A model generated the notes under the pieces. The model saw nothing but the letters and a program-made list of their open reading frames with translations. It ran no database searches and was not told where the DNA came from. This document shows positions 9,334 through 18,561 of a stretch of DNA of 50,179 nucleotides, piece after piece. Both the position numbers and the translations under genes were made by a program. Each line of letters starts with the position of its first letter. Position 1 is the first letter of the stretch. The DNA is from Alcaligenaceae bacterium (GTDB lineage: Bacteria; Pseudomonadota; Gammaproteobacteria; Burkholderiales; Burkholderiaceae_B), in the NCBI GenBank assembly GCA_029263615.1, contig JAJUFT010000006.1:1-50179 (forward strand), written 5' to 3'.

Positions 9334-10854
9334 ATGTCACTGGCCGTATTGGCCAGCCGGGCGCTGTATGGTTTTCAGGCGCAGGCGGTCAGGGTGGAAA
9401 CTCATGTCGGGCCCGGTTTGCCCAATTTTCTGATTGTCGGGCTGCCTGACGCAGGCGTGCGCGAGAGCCGTGAGCGGGTTCGTTCCGCACTGCTGTCGGG
9501 CGGGTTCGAATTTCCGTCCGGCCGGATCACCGTCAACCTCGCACCTGCCGATCTTCCCAAAGATTCGGGCCGCTTTGATCTGGCGATCGCGCTGGGCATC
9601 CTGATCGCGTCCGGCCAATTGCGCCTGCCCGGGCCACTGGCCGCAGGCGCCCTCGAAGTTCTCGACCGCGTCTTCGTTGGCGAACTATCACTCACCGGCA
9701 AGCTGCGCAATATTAAGGGCGCCCTGGCCATTGCCATGGCCGTCGCGCGGGAATCGCCGGGCATGCGGCTGGTCATGCCGGAAAGCTGCGCGGGCGTTGC
9801 CGCCCGGGTGCCGGGGGTGGTCGTTCAGTCGGCAGGCACGCTGGAACAGGTGGTGCGCGATCTGGCAGGCGGGCCGGCTCTGCCGCCCGCGGAGGCGCCT
9901 GCCGACCCGGATGCCGTTGCATCGCATGCCTGTCTTTCCGAAGTGCGCGGGCAAGAAGTCGGGCGCCGTGCCCTGGAGATCGCAGCCAGTGGGGGCCACA
10001 GCATGCTCATGTGCGGGCCCCCCGGGGTGGGCAAAAGCATGTTGGCACAGCGCCTGCCCGGCCTGCTCCCACCGCTCGACGTGCCGGCCAGCCTGGAAGT
10101 CGCCGCCCTGCATGGCCTGGCCGGTCACGACGTGGCTCCCACCGTCGTGCCGCCCTTTCGTTCGCCACACCATACCGCATCGACCGCGGCCATCATCGGC
10201 GGGGGAAGCTGGCCGCGCCCCGGGGAAGTCAGTCTGGCTCACCACGGGGTCCTGTTTCTCGACGAGATTCCCGAATTCCACCGTCCTGTGCTTGAATCGC
10301 TGCGTGAGCCGCTCGAAGCCGGTGTGGTGAGTGTGGCCAGGGCCCGGCTCAGCTGCAGCTTCCCGGCCCACTTCCAGCTGGTGGCGGCCATGAATCCATG
10401 TCCTTGCGGGTGGGCGGGACACGCTCGCCGGCTGTGCTCCTGCCCGCCCAATCGGGTGCTGGCTTACCGCCGGCGTTTGTCCGGCCCGCTGCTGGATCGC
10501 ATCGACCTGCATGTGACGCTTTCACCCCCGCAAGGCGATTGGCTGAACGGTCCGGAAGGGGAAACCTCCGGGGCGGTCCGTGAACGCGTGCTGGCCTGCC
10601 GGGCCCGGCAGCTGGCCCGCCAGCAGTGTGTGAATGCGCATCTTGACGGGTCTGCGCTGCGTCAACATGTCGAGCTGGACGCCGCCTCGGCGCGCCTGCT
10701 GGCCGAGGCCAGCGAACGGTGGGCCTGGTCGGCGCGAGTGGTGCACCGGCTCCTGCGGGTGGCGCGAACCCTGGCCGACATGCGGGGTTGCGAGCGGGTC
10801 ATGCTCGAGGATGTCGCCGAAGCCCTGCAGTACCGGCCCGCGTGGGGCAATTAG
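9334..10854 (+). CDS. comM: ComM/YifB-type Mg-chelatase-like AAA+ ATPase
   Basis: ComM is a hexameric DNA helicase that helps branch migration during natural transformation; in many bacteria it is a general recombination factor. The 506-residue product has the N-terminal ChlI-like domain (NFLIVGLPDAGVRESRERVR). Walker A is GPPGVGKSM and Walker B is VLFLDEIPEF. A cysteine cluster CPCGWAGH...CSCPP and the C-terminal Mg-chelatase domain follow. The start at 9334 (MSLAVLASRALYGF) matches the family; the frame extends 13 codons upstream from a TTG without support. The stop overlaps the convergent amidohydrolase stop. Presence of comM fits, but does not prove, competence. Confidence 0.95.
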   Translation: MSLAVLASRALYGFQAQAVRVETHVGPGLPNFLIVGLPDAGVRESRERVRSALLSGGFEFPSGRITVNLAPADLPKDSGRFDLAIALGILIASGQLRLPGPLAAGALEVLDRVFVGELSLTGKLRNIKGALAIAMAVARESPGMRLVMPESCAGVAARVPGVVVQSAGTLEQVVRDLAGGPALPPAEAPADPDAVASHACLSEVRGQEVGRRALEIAASGGHSMLMCGPPGVGKSMLAQRLPGLLPPLDVPASLEVAALHGLAGHDVAPTVVPPFRSPHHTASTAAIIGGGSWPRPGEVSLAHHGVLFLDEIPEFHRPVLESLREPLEAGVVSVARARLSCSFPAHFQLVAAMNPCPCGWAGHARRLCSCPPNRVLAYRRRLSGPLLDRIDLHVTLSPPQGDWLNGPEGETSGAVRERVLACRARQLARQQCVNAHLDGSALRQHVELDAASARLLAEASERWAWSARVVHRLLRVARTLADMRGCERVMLEDVAEALQYRPAWGN

Positions 10855-12029
10855 TGCAGACAGCGCGCCACGAGCAGTTCCCAGAAACGGGCGCCGATCA
10901 GCAGGTTGTCGTCGTTGAAATCGTATTTGGGGTTGTGCAGTCGGGCACTGGCTTCGGCCGGGCCATTGCCGATGCGAATCAGGGCCCCGGGGCATTGCTG
11001 CAGCATGTAGCCGAAATCTTCGCTGCCCAGCTGGCTGGGCCCGTTGCGTTCCACCCGTTCTGCTCCCACCAGCGATTCGGCGACATCCAGCGCCAGCGCG
11101 ACCTGTTCCGGGTCGTTGATCAGCACGGGGTAGCCTTCCCGATAGTCGATTTCAGCCCGTGTGCCATAGCCGAGCGCGGTATGTTCGACGATCTCAATGA
11201 TGCGTTGCTTCATCAGCGCGCGCACTTCCGGGTCGAAGGACCGTACGCTGATGCCCAGCTCGGCGGAGGCGGGAATCACATTCAGGGCGACGCCCGCCTG
11301 GAGTTTGCCAATGGACACGACCGCGGCCTGCTGTGGATCGACATTGCGGGACACCACCGTCTGCAATGCCAGGGCTGTGGCGGCGGCAGCGATGAGCGGG
11401 TCGCGCGACTGATGTGGTCGGGCCGCGTGGCCACCCATTCCCCTGATGGTGATGAAGACGCGATCCCCCGCGGACATGAAGGCGCCTGGCCGGGACATGA
11501 AATGGCCTTGCGGCATGCCGGGGTGGTTGTGCATGGCAAAAATGCGGTCGCAGGGGAAGCGTTCGAACAGGCCGGCTTCCACCATGGCCTTGCCACCGCT
11601 CTCGAATCCGCGTTCCTCGGCAGGCTGAAAAATGAGGCGGACCGTGCCCGAAAAACGCCGGTTCCGTGCGAGCAGCCAGGCGGCCCCCAACAACATGGCC
11701 ATGTGGCCGTCGTGCCCGCAGGCGTGCATCTTTCCTTCGTGGCGACTCGACCAGGGAAGGCCGGTCTCTTCGAGAATCGGGAGAGCGTCCATGTCGGCGC
11801 GCAGACCGATGCTGCCCTGGCCGTTACCCTGACGCAGGGTGGCGACGATGCCGGTTCCGGCGATCCCCGTGACCACCTCATAGCCCAATGTCGTCAGAAT
11901 CCCGCTGACGGTTTCCGCCGTGGCATGTTCCTGAAAGGCCAGTTCTGGATGTTGATGCAGGTGATGGCGCAGCTGTCGCAGATGGCTGTCGAGTTCCTGC
12001 ATGGACATCGGCTGATTGGGCAAAGTCAT
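10851..12029 (-). CDS. M20 family amidohydrolase/peptidase (HipO/AbgB-like)
   Basis: Predicted cytosolic metal-dependent amidohydrolase of the M20D group, related to hippurate hydrolases, IAA-amino-acid hydrolases and aminobenzoyl-glutamate hydrolases. The substrate cannot be told from sequence. Metal-binding motifs are present: MHACGHDGH with Cys and His ligands, FQPAEE with the catalytic glutamate pair, and AMHNHP. The dimerisation lid has the usual GGHAARPH. The start at 12029 has GGGGAG 7 nt upstream, giving 392 aa; ATG at 12065 would add 12 unconserved residues. It is convergent with comM, with overlapping stop codons. Confidence 0.92.
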   Translation of the reverse strand: MTLPNQPMSMQELDSHLRQLRHHLHQHPELAFQEHATAETVSGILTTLGYEVVTGIAGTGIVATLRQGNGQGSIGLRADMDALPILEETGLPWSSRHEGKMHACGHDGHMAMLLGAAWLLARNRRFSGTVRLIFQPAEERGFESGGKAMVEAGLFERFPCDRIFAMHNHPGMPQGHFMSRPGAFMSAGDRVFITIRGMGGHAARPHQSRDPLIAAAATALALQTVVSRNVDPQQAAVVSIGKLQAGVALNVIPASAELGISVRSFDPEVRALMKQRIIEIVEHTALGYGTRAEIDYREGYPVLINDPEQVALALDVAESLVGAERVERNGPSQLGSEDFGYMLQQCPGALIRIGNGPAEASARLHNPKYDFNDDNLLIGARFWELLVARCLH

Positions 12030-12113
12030 GAGTGGCTCCCCGGTCTCTGGAAGCCTGCATTCCACACGGTTGTGATCCGACGTGCAAGCCCTGGCTTTTC
12101 CATCGAATTCGAT

Positions 12114-12143
12114 TAGACAGCCGACTTGAAATAGTCATATAAT
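12114..12143 (+). promoter_or_regulatory. Sigma-70 promoter of the rpmI-rplT-pheST operon
   Basis: TAGACA (12114-12119, 5 of 6 consensus) is followed after 18 bp by a perfect TATAAT (12138-12143). Transcription should start near 12150, leaving a leader of about 147 nt before rpmI. This explains how rpmI-rplT is expressed without infC upstream. Confidence 0.78.
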
Positions 12144-12243
12144 CAAGAGCTTCGCCTGTTTTTGCCTCTTGCAGCCTGAATTGGGGTGCATATCAGGGGG
12201 CCAAGCGAAGAATCCAAACAAGCAGACGCCAGGTTGTGGAAGT

Positions 12244-12265
12244 GCATTCAGTATGGTGTGAATGC
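12244..12265 (+). promoter_or_regulatory. Leader hairpin before rpmI (candidate L20 control element)
   Basis: GCATTCA (12244-12250) and TGAATGC (12259-12265) form a 7-bp stem with an 8-nt loop. Flanking bases AGG...CCT could extend it. It lies 31 nt before the rpmI ATG in the untranslated leader. Ribosomal protein L20 represses rpmI-rplT through leader RNA in E. coli and Bacillus. Whether this hairpin serves that purpose is not known. Confidence 0.4.
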
Positions 12266-12296
12266 CACCTGCGTATGCAGCAAATAGAGTTCAGTC

Positions 12297-12494
12297 ATGC
12301 CCAAGATGAAGACCAAGAAAAGCGCCTCCAAGCGCTTTAAGGTTCGCGGAAGCGGCTCCATCAAGCGGGGTCAGGCGTTCAAGCGCCACATCCTCACCAA
12401 GAAGACGACGAAGAACAAGCGTCAGCTGCGCGGTACCACCGCAGTGCACGCTGCCGACGTCGCTTCCATCAAGGCAATGATGCCTTTCGCTTGA
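12297..12494 (+). CDS. rpmI: 50S ribosomal protein L35
   Basis: The 65-residue, very basic protein starts [20 protein letters not shown], the L35 signature, and contains the conserved [10 protein letters not shown] segment. It is a component of the large ribosomal subunit. Its length equals that of E. coli L35. rplT follows after 16 bp. In most bacteria infC sits directly upstream; here that position is taken by an intergenic leader and a minus-strand amidohydrolase gene. Confidence 0.98.
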   Translation: MPKMKTKKSASKRFKVRGSGSIKRGQAFKRHILTKKTTKNKRQLRGTTAVHAADVASIKAMMPFA

Positions 12495-12510
12495 TTAAGG
12501 GAGATCACAT

Positions 12511-12870
12511 ATGCCTCGCGTAAAACGCGGCGTTACCGCCCACGCACGTCACAAAAAAATCCTGAAGGCCGCCAAGGGCTACCGCGGTCGTCGCGGTAAC
12601 GTCTTCCGGGTTGCCAAGCAAGCCGTCATGAAGGCAGGTCAGTATGCCTATCGTGACCGCCGCAACAAGAAGCGCACCTTCCGTGCACTCTGGATCACTC
12701 GTATCAATGCTGCTTGCCGCGAGCAAGGCGTGACCTACAGCGCCTTCATCGCCGGTACCAAGAAGGCTCAGATCGAGCTCGACCGCAAGGTTCTGGCCGA
12801 CATGGCCGTGAATGACAAGGCAGGCTTTGCCGCTGTGGTCCAGCAGGCCAAGGCGGCTCTGGCTTCCTGA
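12511..12870 (+). CDS. rplT: 50S ribosomal protein L20
   Basis: The 119-residue basic protein starts [24 protein letters not shown], the conserved N-terminal extension that binds 23S rRNA. The C-terminal globular domain with [21 protein letters not shown] is the part that recognises regulatory mRNA in other bacteria. It acts in early 50S assembly. A GGAG site precedes the ATG. pheS follows after a short spacer containing a hairpin. Confidence 0.98.
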   Translation: MPRVKRGVTAHARHKKILKAAKGYRGRRGNVFRVAKQAVMKAGQYAYRDRRNKKRTFRALWITRINAACREQGVTYSAFIAGTKKAQIELDRKVLADMAVNDKAGFAAVVQQAKAALAS

Positions 12871-12894
12871 TCAGCCGAGCAATTTTGATCCGCG

Positions 12895-12918
12895 AACGGG
12901 GCTCCATGGGGCTCCGTT
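12895..12918 (+). terminator. Terminator-like hairpin between rplT and pheS
   Basis: AACGG (12895-12899) pairs with CCGTT (12914-12918), and an inner GCTCC/GGGGC stem with one G-U pair extends it. The tract TTTGCATTTG follows. It could reduce read-through from the ribosomal genes into pheST. No phenylalanine-rich leader ORF precedes it, so a PheM-style attenuator is not supported. Confidence 0.4.
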
Positions 12919-12938
12919 TGCATTTGGAAAGGCAAGAA

Positions 12939-13961
12939 ATGACAACCCAGGTCGATGATCTGATCGTTCAGGCGAAAGAACAATTCGCGCAGGCCCACGA
13001 CGCGGCCGCGCTCGAGAACGCAAAAGCCCGGTTTCTGGGCAAGCAGGGCGCACTGACCGCGTTGCTCAAGGGGCTGGCTGCGCTGGACCCGGAACGCAAG
13101 CGAGAAGAGGGCGCACGCATCAACCAGCTCAAGCAGCAGGTCGAAGCGCTACTCAATGCCCGTCGCGCGGAATTGCAGCAGGCGGAACTCGACCGTCGCC
13201 TGGCCGCTGAGACCATCGATGTCACCTTGCCCGGGCGGGGCAGGGGGTTTGGCGGCATTCACCCCGTCATCCAGGCCTGGCAACGGGTGGAAGCCATCTT
13301 CCGTTCCATCGGTTTTGACGTGGCCGACGGCCCGGAAATCGAGAACGACTGGACCAACTTCACGGCCCTGAACAACCCTGAGAACCACCCGGCCCGCTCG
13401 ATGCAGGACACCTTCTACGTCGACATGAAAGACGACCAGGGCCTGCCGCTGCTGTTGCGCACCCACACCAGCCCCATGCAGGTGCGGTATGCGCGCATGC
13501 ACAAGCCACCCATCAAGGTGATCGCCCCGGGGCGTACCTATCGCGTTGACAGCGACGCCACCCATTCGCCCATGTTCCATCAGGTCGAAGGCCTGTGGAT
13601 CGCCGAAGACATCTCCTTCGCCGACCTCAAGGGCGTCTATACCGATTTCCTGCGGGCCTTCTTCGAGACCGACGATCTCTGCGTCCGTTTCCGCCCCTCG
13701 TTCTTCCCCTTCACGGAACCTTCCGCCGAAATCGACATGATGTTCACCTCCGGCCCGAATCAAGGCCGTTGGCTCGAAATTTCCGGTTCTGGCCAAGTGC
13801 ATCCGCAAGTCGTGCGCAATTTCGGCCTCGACCCGGAGCGCTACATTGGGTTCGCCTTTGGCTCGGGCCTCGAGCGTCTGGCCATGCTGCGCTATGGCGT
13901 GAACGACCTGCGGCAATTCTTCGAGGGTGATCTGCGCTTTTTGCGCCAGTTCAACCGCTGA
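12939..13961 (+). CDS. pheS: Phenylalanine--tRNA ligase alpha subunit
   Basis: Catalytic subunit of the alpha2-beta2 PheRS in the cytosol. The 340-residue product has an N-terminal coiled coil (about residues 1-85, rich in Glu/Lys/Gln). A class II core follows, with [21 protein letters not shown], motif 2 around [20 protein letters not shown] and motif 3 at [22 protein letters not shown]. The ATG at 12939 follows a GGAAAGG site. An upstream start at 12885 lies across the hairpin and is unlikely. pheT begins 67 bp after the stop. Confidence 0.97.
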   Translation: MTTQVDDLIVQAKEQFAQAHDAAALENAKARFLGKQGALTALLKGLAALDPERKREEGARINQLKQQVEALLNARRAELQQAELDRRLAAETIDVTLPGRGRGFGGIHPVIQAWQRVEAIFRSIGFDVADGPEIENDWTNFTALNNPENHPARSMQDTFYVDMKDDQGLPLLLRTHTSPMQVRYARMHKPPIKVIAPGRTYRVDSDATHSPMFHQVEGLWIAEDISFADLKGVYTDFLRAFFETDDLCVRFRPSFFPFTEPSAEIDMMFTSGPNQGRWLEISGSGQVHPQVVRNFGLDPERYIGFAFGSGLERLAMLRYGVNDLRQFFEGDLRFLRQFNR

Positions 13962-14028
13962 AGCACCGTCAGCCCACGCCCGGCAACAAGCCCACCTTCA
14001 TCGATCGCCTGAATTACCCGAGAGCATC

Positions 14029-16440
14029 ATGTTATTTCCAGAATCCTGGCTTCGCAGCTACGTCAATCCCGGTATCGATACCGAGGAGCTCGCCCATCGC
14101 CTGACCATGGCTGGGCTGGAAGTTGAAGAAACCACGCGTGTCGCCCCCGCCTTTTCCGGTGTGGTCGTCGCCCATATCGTCGACGTGCAGCCGCATCCCA
14201 ACGCCGACCGCCTGCGCGTTTGCCAGGTGGACGACGGCAGCGGCACGAACCTGCAAATCGTCTGTGGGGCGCCCAACGCGGCCACTGGCCTGAAAGTGCC
14301 GCTGGCGCGTGTGGGGGCGGTACTTCCCGGCGACATGAAGATCGGTCCGGTCAAGATGCGTGGCGTCGAATCGCGCGGCATGTTGTGCTCGGCACGCGAG
14401 CTCGGTTTGTCACAAGACCACGCCGGCCTGCTGGCATTGCCGGCCGATGCGCCGGTGGGCGAGGACATCCGCCGGTATCTCGATCTCGACGATACGGTGT
14501 TCATGCTCAAGCTCACTCCGAACCGGGCGGACTGTCTGTCGATCCGGGGGGTGGCACGCGAAGTGGCGGCCCTCACGGGCGAGCCCATGCATGTCCCCTC
14601 GTTCGAGCCGGTCACACCCAGCATCGACGATCGCCTGCCGGTGAAGGTCGAGGCGCCCGACCTCTGCGGGCGCTTCGCGGGCCGGGTGATCCGTGGCGTC
14701 AATGCCAAGGCGCCCACGCCCGACTGGATGAAGAAACAGCTCGAGCGCGCCGGACAGCGGTCCATTTCGGCACTCGTCGACATCTCTAACTACGTGATGC
14801 TCGAACTGGGACGTCCCACCCACGTGTTCGACATCCGTCGCATTGAGCAACAAGGGCTCACGGTGCGCTGGGCGCGCAAGGGAGAAACCCTCGAGCTGCT
14901 GAGCGGCCAGGTGGTCGAGCTCGAGCCTGACGTCGGCGTGCTTGCCGTAGGGGACACCGTGGAAAGCATGGCCGGCATCATGGGCGGCGAAGCTACTGCG
15001 GTGACCCTGGAAACCACCGACATCTTCCTTGAAGGTGCATTCTGGTGGCCCGAGGCCATCATGGGCCGGGCCCGCCGCTACAAATTCAGTTCGGAGGCCA
15101 GCCATCGCTTCGAGCGTGGCGTGGATTTCGAGCATGTGACCGAAGACCTCGAATACATGACGCGCCTGATCGTGGACATTTGCGGCGGGCAGGCGGGTCC
15201 ACTGGAAGACCAGATCATCGCCTTGCCCGAGCGCGCGCCGGTACGGATGCGTCTCGAGCGCTGCCGCCGGGTCCTGGGCCTGCCATTGGAGAAAACCGAG
15301 GTTGAGGATATCTTCACGCGCCTGGGTCTGGCCTACCGCTGCGAAGGCGACGACTTCATCGTGGAGCCGCCCAGCTACCGCTTCGACCTCGTCATTGAAG
15401 AAGATCTGATCGAAGAGGTCGCGCGCATCTACGGGTTCGAGCGCATCCCCGATCAGCCGCCGCGCGCTCGCGCTCAAATGCGTGTTGCCCCGGAAACGCT
15501 GCGCGGCCCGCATGAGCTGCGTCACCGCATGGCCGCTCTCGACTATCAGGAAGTGATCAACTTCTCCTTCGTCGAAGAAGCGTGGGAGCGCGACTATGCA
15601 GGGGAAGAAAACCCGATCCGCCTGCTGAACCCGATCGCCAGTCATCTGGCCGTCATGCGGACCACCCTGATCGGTGGCCTGGTGGCCAATATCGCGCACA
15701 ACATGCGTCACCGCCAGAGCCGCGTGCGGGTGTTTGAACTGGGCCGCGTGTTCATGCGCAATGCGTCGCTGCAGGATGGGCCCCTGACGGTCGCCGGTGT
15801 GGAGCAGCCCTTGCGTCTGGCCGCTGCCGCCTGGGGCCCCGCCCTGGAAGAGCAGTGGGGCGTGCCGACCCGTGCGGTCGACTTCTATGACGTCAAGGCC
15901 GACCTGGAAGCCCTGCTGGGCAAGCGGGCGGCGCAGTTGCAATATCATCCTGACGTGCACCCCGCCTTGCACCCGGGGCGCAGCGCTCGGCTCGAGCTGG
16001 ACGGCTGCTGCATCGGCTGGCTGGGTGAACTGCACCCGCGCTGGGTCCAGAAGGCCGAAATCGGCCAGGCACCCGTCGTGTTCGAAGTGGATGTTGCTGC
16101 GATTTCGCAGGGCAGCCTGCCCGAGCTCCAGGCCTTGTCGCGGCAACCGGTGGTGATCCGCGACCTGGCCGTGTGGGTGGACGCAGGAGTGAGCTATCAG
16201 CAATTGCTGAAAACGCTCACCAAGACCGTTGCGTCTAATGCTAACCTAAGTGTGGTGCGAGACATTCGGCTGTTCGACCTCTGGCGCGACAAGTCCAGCG
16301 AAAGCGCCGAAAAAAGTCTCGCCTTCCGTTTCTGGTTGCAGAACCCACAAGCCACGCTGGACGACTCCACGGTCGACGAATGCATGGCGGTCCTGCTCCG
16401 AGCCCTTGAGGCAGAACACGGCGCGCGCCAGCGCGCCTGA
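14029..16440 (+). CDS. pheT: Phenylalanine--tRNA ligase beta subunit
   Basis: The beta subunit carries editing and tRNA-anticodon binding functions. The 803-residue product (E. coli 795) has all domains in order. An N-terminal tRNA-binding domain (about 40-150) contains HPNADRLRVCQVDDG. B3/B4 editing, B5 and the core follow, and a C-terminal ferredoxin-fold anticodon-binding domain begins near SRQPVVIRDLAVWVD. The ATG at 14029 gives the conserved start MLFPESWLRSYVNPGI. The open frame extends upstream into pheS without homology. Confidence 0.97.
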   Translation: MLFPESWLRSYVNPGIDTEELAHRLTMAGLEVEETTRVAPAFSGVVVAHIVDVQPHPNADRLRVCQVDDGSGTNLQIVCGAPNAATGLKVPLARVGAVLPGDMKIGPVKMRGVESRGMLCSARELGLSQDHAGLLALPADAPVGEDIRRYLDLDDTVFMLKLTPNRADCLSIRGVAREVAALTGEPMHVPSFEPVTPSIDDRLPVKVEAPDLCGRFAGRVIRGVNAKAPTPDWMKKQLERAGQRSISALVDISNYVMLELGRPTHVFDIRRIEQQGLTVRWARKGETLELLSGQVVELEPDVGVLAVGDTVESMAGIMGGEATAVTLETTDIFLEGAFWWPEAIMGRARRYKFSSEASHRFERGVDFEHVTEDLEYMTRLIVDICGGQAGPLEDQIIALPERAPVRMRLERCRRVLGLPLEKTEVEDIFTRLGLAYRCEGDDFIVEPPSYRFDLVIEEDLIEEVARIYGFERIPDQPPRARAQMRVAPETLRGPHELRHRMAALDYQEVINFSFVEEAWERDYAGEENPIRLLNPIASHLAVMRTTLIGGLVANIAHNMRHRQSRVRVFELGRVFMRNASLQDGPLTVAGVEQPLRLAAAAWGPALEEQWGVPTRAVDFYDVKADLEALLGKRAAQLQYHPDVHPALHPGRSARLELDGCCIGWLGELHPRWVQKAEIGQAPVVFEVDVAAISQGSLPELQALSRQPVVIRDLAVWVDAGVSYQQLLKTLTKTVASNANLSVVRDIRLFDLWRDKSSESAEKSLAFRFWLQNPQATLDDSTVDECMAVLLRALEAEHGARQRA

Positions 16441-16464
16441 GTCTGGCAGATGGAAAGTTTACCG

Positions 16465-16782
16465 ATGACCGTAGAGCGTACACTCACCAAGGCCGAACTC
16501 GCTGAACTGCTGTTCGAACGGGTCGGCCTGAACAAGCGCGAGGCCAAGGATATCGTAGACACCTTCTTTGAGGAGATCCGTGAAGCTCTGGCCCGCGGAA
16601 CGGAAGTGAAACTGTCCGGGTTTGGCAATTTCCAGGTGCGTGACAAGCCGCCACGTCCCGGCCGAAACCCCAAGACCGGGGAAGTCATTCCCATTGCGGC
16701 GAGGCGCGTGGTAACGTTCCATGCGAGTCAGAAACTGAAGAGCGCGGTTGAACAGGAAGGCCCTCCGGTGGCGAATACCTGA
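16465..16782 (+). CDS. ihfA: Integration host factor subunit alpha
   Basis: IhfA forms a heterodimer with IhfB that bends DNA strongly. It supports sigma-54 promoters, recombination and nucleoid structure. The product carries the HU/IHF fold with [23 protein letters not shown] and the DNA-binding arm [20 protein letters not shown], whose proline intercalates in DNA. The ATG at 16465 has GGAAAG 7 nt upstream (105 aa). An alternative ATG at 16450 would add five residues (MESLP) without a ribosome-binding site. The gene starts 24 bp after pheT, as part of the same operon. Confidence 0.96.
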   Translation: MTVERTLTKAELAELLFERVGLNKREAKDIVDTFFEEIREALARGTEVKLSGFGNFQVRDKPPRPGRNPKTGEVIPIAARRVVTFHASQKLKSAVEQEGPPVANT

Positions 16783-16819
16783 TTCGGCGCGGCAACGATA
16801 AGTGGTTCCAGATCCGTCC

Positions 16820-17248
16820 ATGAGCACGAACGAAACTTCCGTCAACCTGCCCCCCATCCCGGCGAAACGGTATTTCACCATCGGTGAAGTCAGTGATTTG
16901 TGCTGCGTGAAGCCGCACGTTCTGCGCTATTGGGAGCAGGAGTTCACGCAACTCAAGCCGTTGAAACGGCGGGGCAATCGTCGTTACTACCAGCATCACG
17001 AAGTGCTGCTGATTCGGCGCATCCGGCAGCTGCTATACGAAGAAGGTTTCACGATCAGCGGGGCGCGCAACCGTCTGGGCGATGGCGGCGATCGTGCCGT
17101 CCACGACCCCGATGCAGCGGTCCGGCTCACGGCCACCGAGCTGCAGACGCTGCGAGCCGACCTGAGCGCCGTCCGCGACCAGCTCGCCGCAGCGCTTCAG
17201 GAATCCGAAGCGGGCACGGTTTCCGGGGAATTTCACCTGGCACCCTGA
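16820..17248 (+). CDS. MerR-family transcriptional regulator
   Basis: DNA-binding regulator, 142 residues. The N-terminal winged helix-turn-helix shows the MerR pattern: KRYFTIGEVSDLCCVKPHVLRYWEQEF and RRGNRRYYQHHEVLLIRRIRQLLYEEGFTISGARNRL. The rest is a short helical segment that probably dimerises; no metal-binding cysteines are seen there. A MerR gene of this type follows ihfA in many betaproteobacteria and its regulon is not known. The ATG at 16820 is preferred over an upstream GTG at 16802. A strong terminator follows. Confidence 0.93.
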   Translation: MSTNETSVNLPPIPAKRYFTIGEVSDLCCVKPHVLRYWEQEFTQLKPLKRRGNRRYYQHHEVLLIRRIRQLLYEEGFTISGARNRLGDGGDRAVHDPDAAVRLTATELQTLRADLSAVRDQLAAALQESEAGTVSGEFHLAP

Positions 17249-17271
17249 GTCCGCTGCTTTCCCGGCAAAGC

Positions 17272-17313
17272 GAAACCGGCTTCCCGAGTGCTCAGGGAAG
17301 CCGGTTTCTTTTT
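17272..17313 (+). terminator. Intrinsic terminator of the rpmI-merR operon
   Basis: A 14-bp perfect stem, GAAACCGGCTTCCC (17272-17285) with GGGAAGCCGGTTTC (17295-17308), closes a 9-nt loop and is followed by TTTTT. It ends the operon just before the convergent anti-sigma gene. Confidence 0.95.
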
Positions 17314-17346
17314 GGGCGGGCGTTTATTCGCTTGTGGACGGGATGC

Positions 17347-18561
17347 TTACTCGATGGCCCCGCTGCTTGCGGACGCGCCTGAAGCAGAGGCGGAGCCCTC
17401 CTCCACGGAGGCGCCTTCCGCGCCAAAGACGGTCATCTGCCCGATGAACAGGATGGGCCCGTTGGGCTCGCCTTTGGCAGCATCCGCATCGGTTTCCAGC
17501 GTGATCTCCAACAATTGATCATCCGCGATCGAGCCCAGCTGGGCAGCCGGAACCAGCACCGGCTGATTGGGGTCAATCCGGCCAAGGAGACGGGGCTGGG
17601 GAATGCGTGCGCTACGCGTCCACAAGAGGGTTTGTGAGCCCGCCGGCACCTCGGTGTGGACCAGCGGGCGCATCCTGAGCTCACCTTGCGGGCCCAGAGT
17701 GGCCGTCCAGCCGGGGGTGCTGCTGGTGCCGGGCGCCAGCAGAATGGCGGCGCGAGTCGGGGCCACTTTCACCACCTGCACCGGGGCGGGTGGCGGTTCG
17801 CCGGGCAGCATGAAACCTACCAGGGCTGCGGCCGTGGCAGCCACACCGATCAGGCGCCAGAACCAGAGCTTGCGCACCAGGCGGGCGAGGGCAGGGTCCC
17901 GGTTATCTTCGGCACGAGCGCGTTTTGCGCGGACTGAAGGCGAAGCGGCGGGCGATGGGGCCGGAATTGCTGTCACTGCAGAGGCCGGCGACGCGCCAGA
18001 CGGTGGCGCAGGGGGCACCGGGGAAGGCTCCACGGATGAAGGCGCTGTGGCCGCGGAGGAGGCTGTTGCGGCAGATGGCGTCACGGTCGCCGAGGTCTGA
18101 GCCGCCGACGAGGGCGTCGGTGTCGCAGAGGAGGCGGGTGTCCGGTCGGCAGGCGTCGCCGGAGCAGAGGCAGCCGCTTGCACCGTCGCACCGGACTTCA
18201 GCGGAGCCGGTTTCTCGAATAACCTGGACTTCGTGCGTTCCGGTGCGATGACGGGGTGTGCGGGCGCCGATGGCTGACGCAACAGCTGGGGTTGCGGCGG
18301 AGGCTCGAACGCCGGCGGCGGGTCGATGCCCAGGGTGCGCTGCAGACGTTCACGCAGAGCGGGGGAGGGTAGCGCGGGCGGCAGGGCATCGACCAGCGAG
18401 AGTAGTTCGTTTTCCCAAGCCAGTGCCTGCGCGAGGGCCTGGTCATCCTTGCTGAGCAGCACGTGAACCGATGCGCGTTCTTCCGGCTTAAGCAGCCCGC
18501 AGACATATTCGCCAACGAGCAGAGCGGAGTCTGCGTGACGAGGCGTTTGATGGCGGCTCAT
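17347..18561 (-). CDS. Anti-sigma factor, RskA-like, with long low-complexity linker
   Basis: Predicted inner-membrane anti-sigma factor for the adjacent ECF sigma factor, 404 residues. The cytosolic N-terminus (about 1-85) resembles anti-sigma domains: LLVGEYVCGLLKPEERASVHVLLSKDDQALAQALAWENELL. A Pro/Ala/Ser/Thr-rich linker of about 135 residues follows. One membrane segment comes next (about residues 233-251, WFWRLIGVAATAAALVGFML), then a periplasmic RskA-type domain with TRAAILLAPG, PGWTATL and a C-terminal Ser/Ala tail. No zinc-binding HxxxCxxC motif is seen. The ATG overlaps the sigma-factor stop (ATGA), as expected for a coupled pair. The inducing signal is unknown. Confidence 0.85.
   Translation of the reverse strand: MSRHQTPRHADSALLVGEYVCGLLKPEERASVHVLLSKDDQALAQALAWENELLSLVDALPPALPSPALRERLQRTLGIDPPPAFEPPPQPQLLRQPSAPAHPVIAPERTKSRLFEKPAPLKSGATVQAAASAPATPADRTPASSATPTPSSAAQTSATVTPSAATASSAATAPSSVEPSPVPPAPPSGASPASAVTAIPAPSPAASPSVRAKRARAEDNRDPALARLVRKLWFWRLIGVAATAAALVGFMLPGEPPPAPVQVVKVAPTRAAILLAPGTSSTPGWTATLGPQGELRMRPLVHTEVPAGSQTLLWTRSARIPQPRLLGRIDPNQPVLVPAAQLGSIADDQLLEITLETDADAAKGEPNGPILFIGQMTVFGAEGASVEEGSASASGASASSGAIE

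Noticed and set aside
10719-12116. 465-codon plus-strand frame opposite the amidohydrolase gene
   Set aside because: Antisense shadow; the minus-strand gene has metal-binding motifs and a good ribosome-binding site.
12898-12915. Direct repeat GGGGCTCC either side of ATG
   Set aside because: Better explained as part of the imperfect hairpin 12895-12918; too short to be a mobile-element footprint.
12871-12938. PheM-like attenuator before pheS
   Set aside because: A hairpin is present but there is no short ORF with phenylalanine codons.
14410-16203. 597-codon open frame on the minus strand opposite pheT
   Set aside because: A shadow of pheT; no ribosome-binding site, domain or signal peptide.
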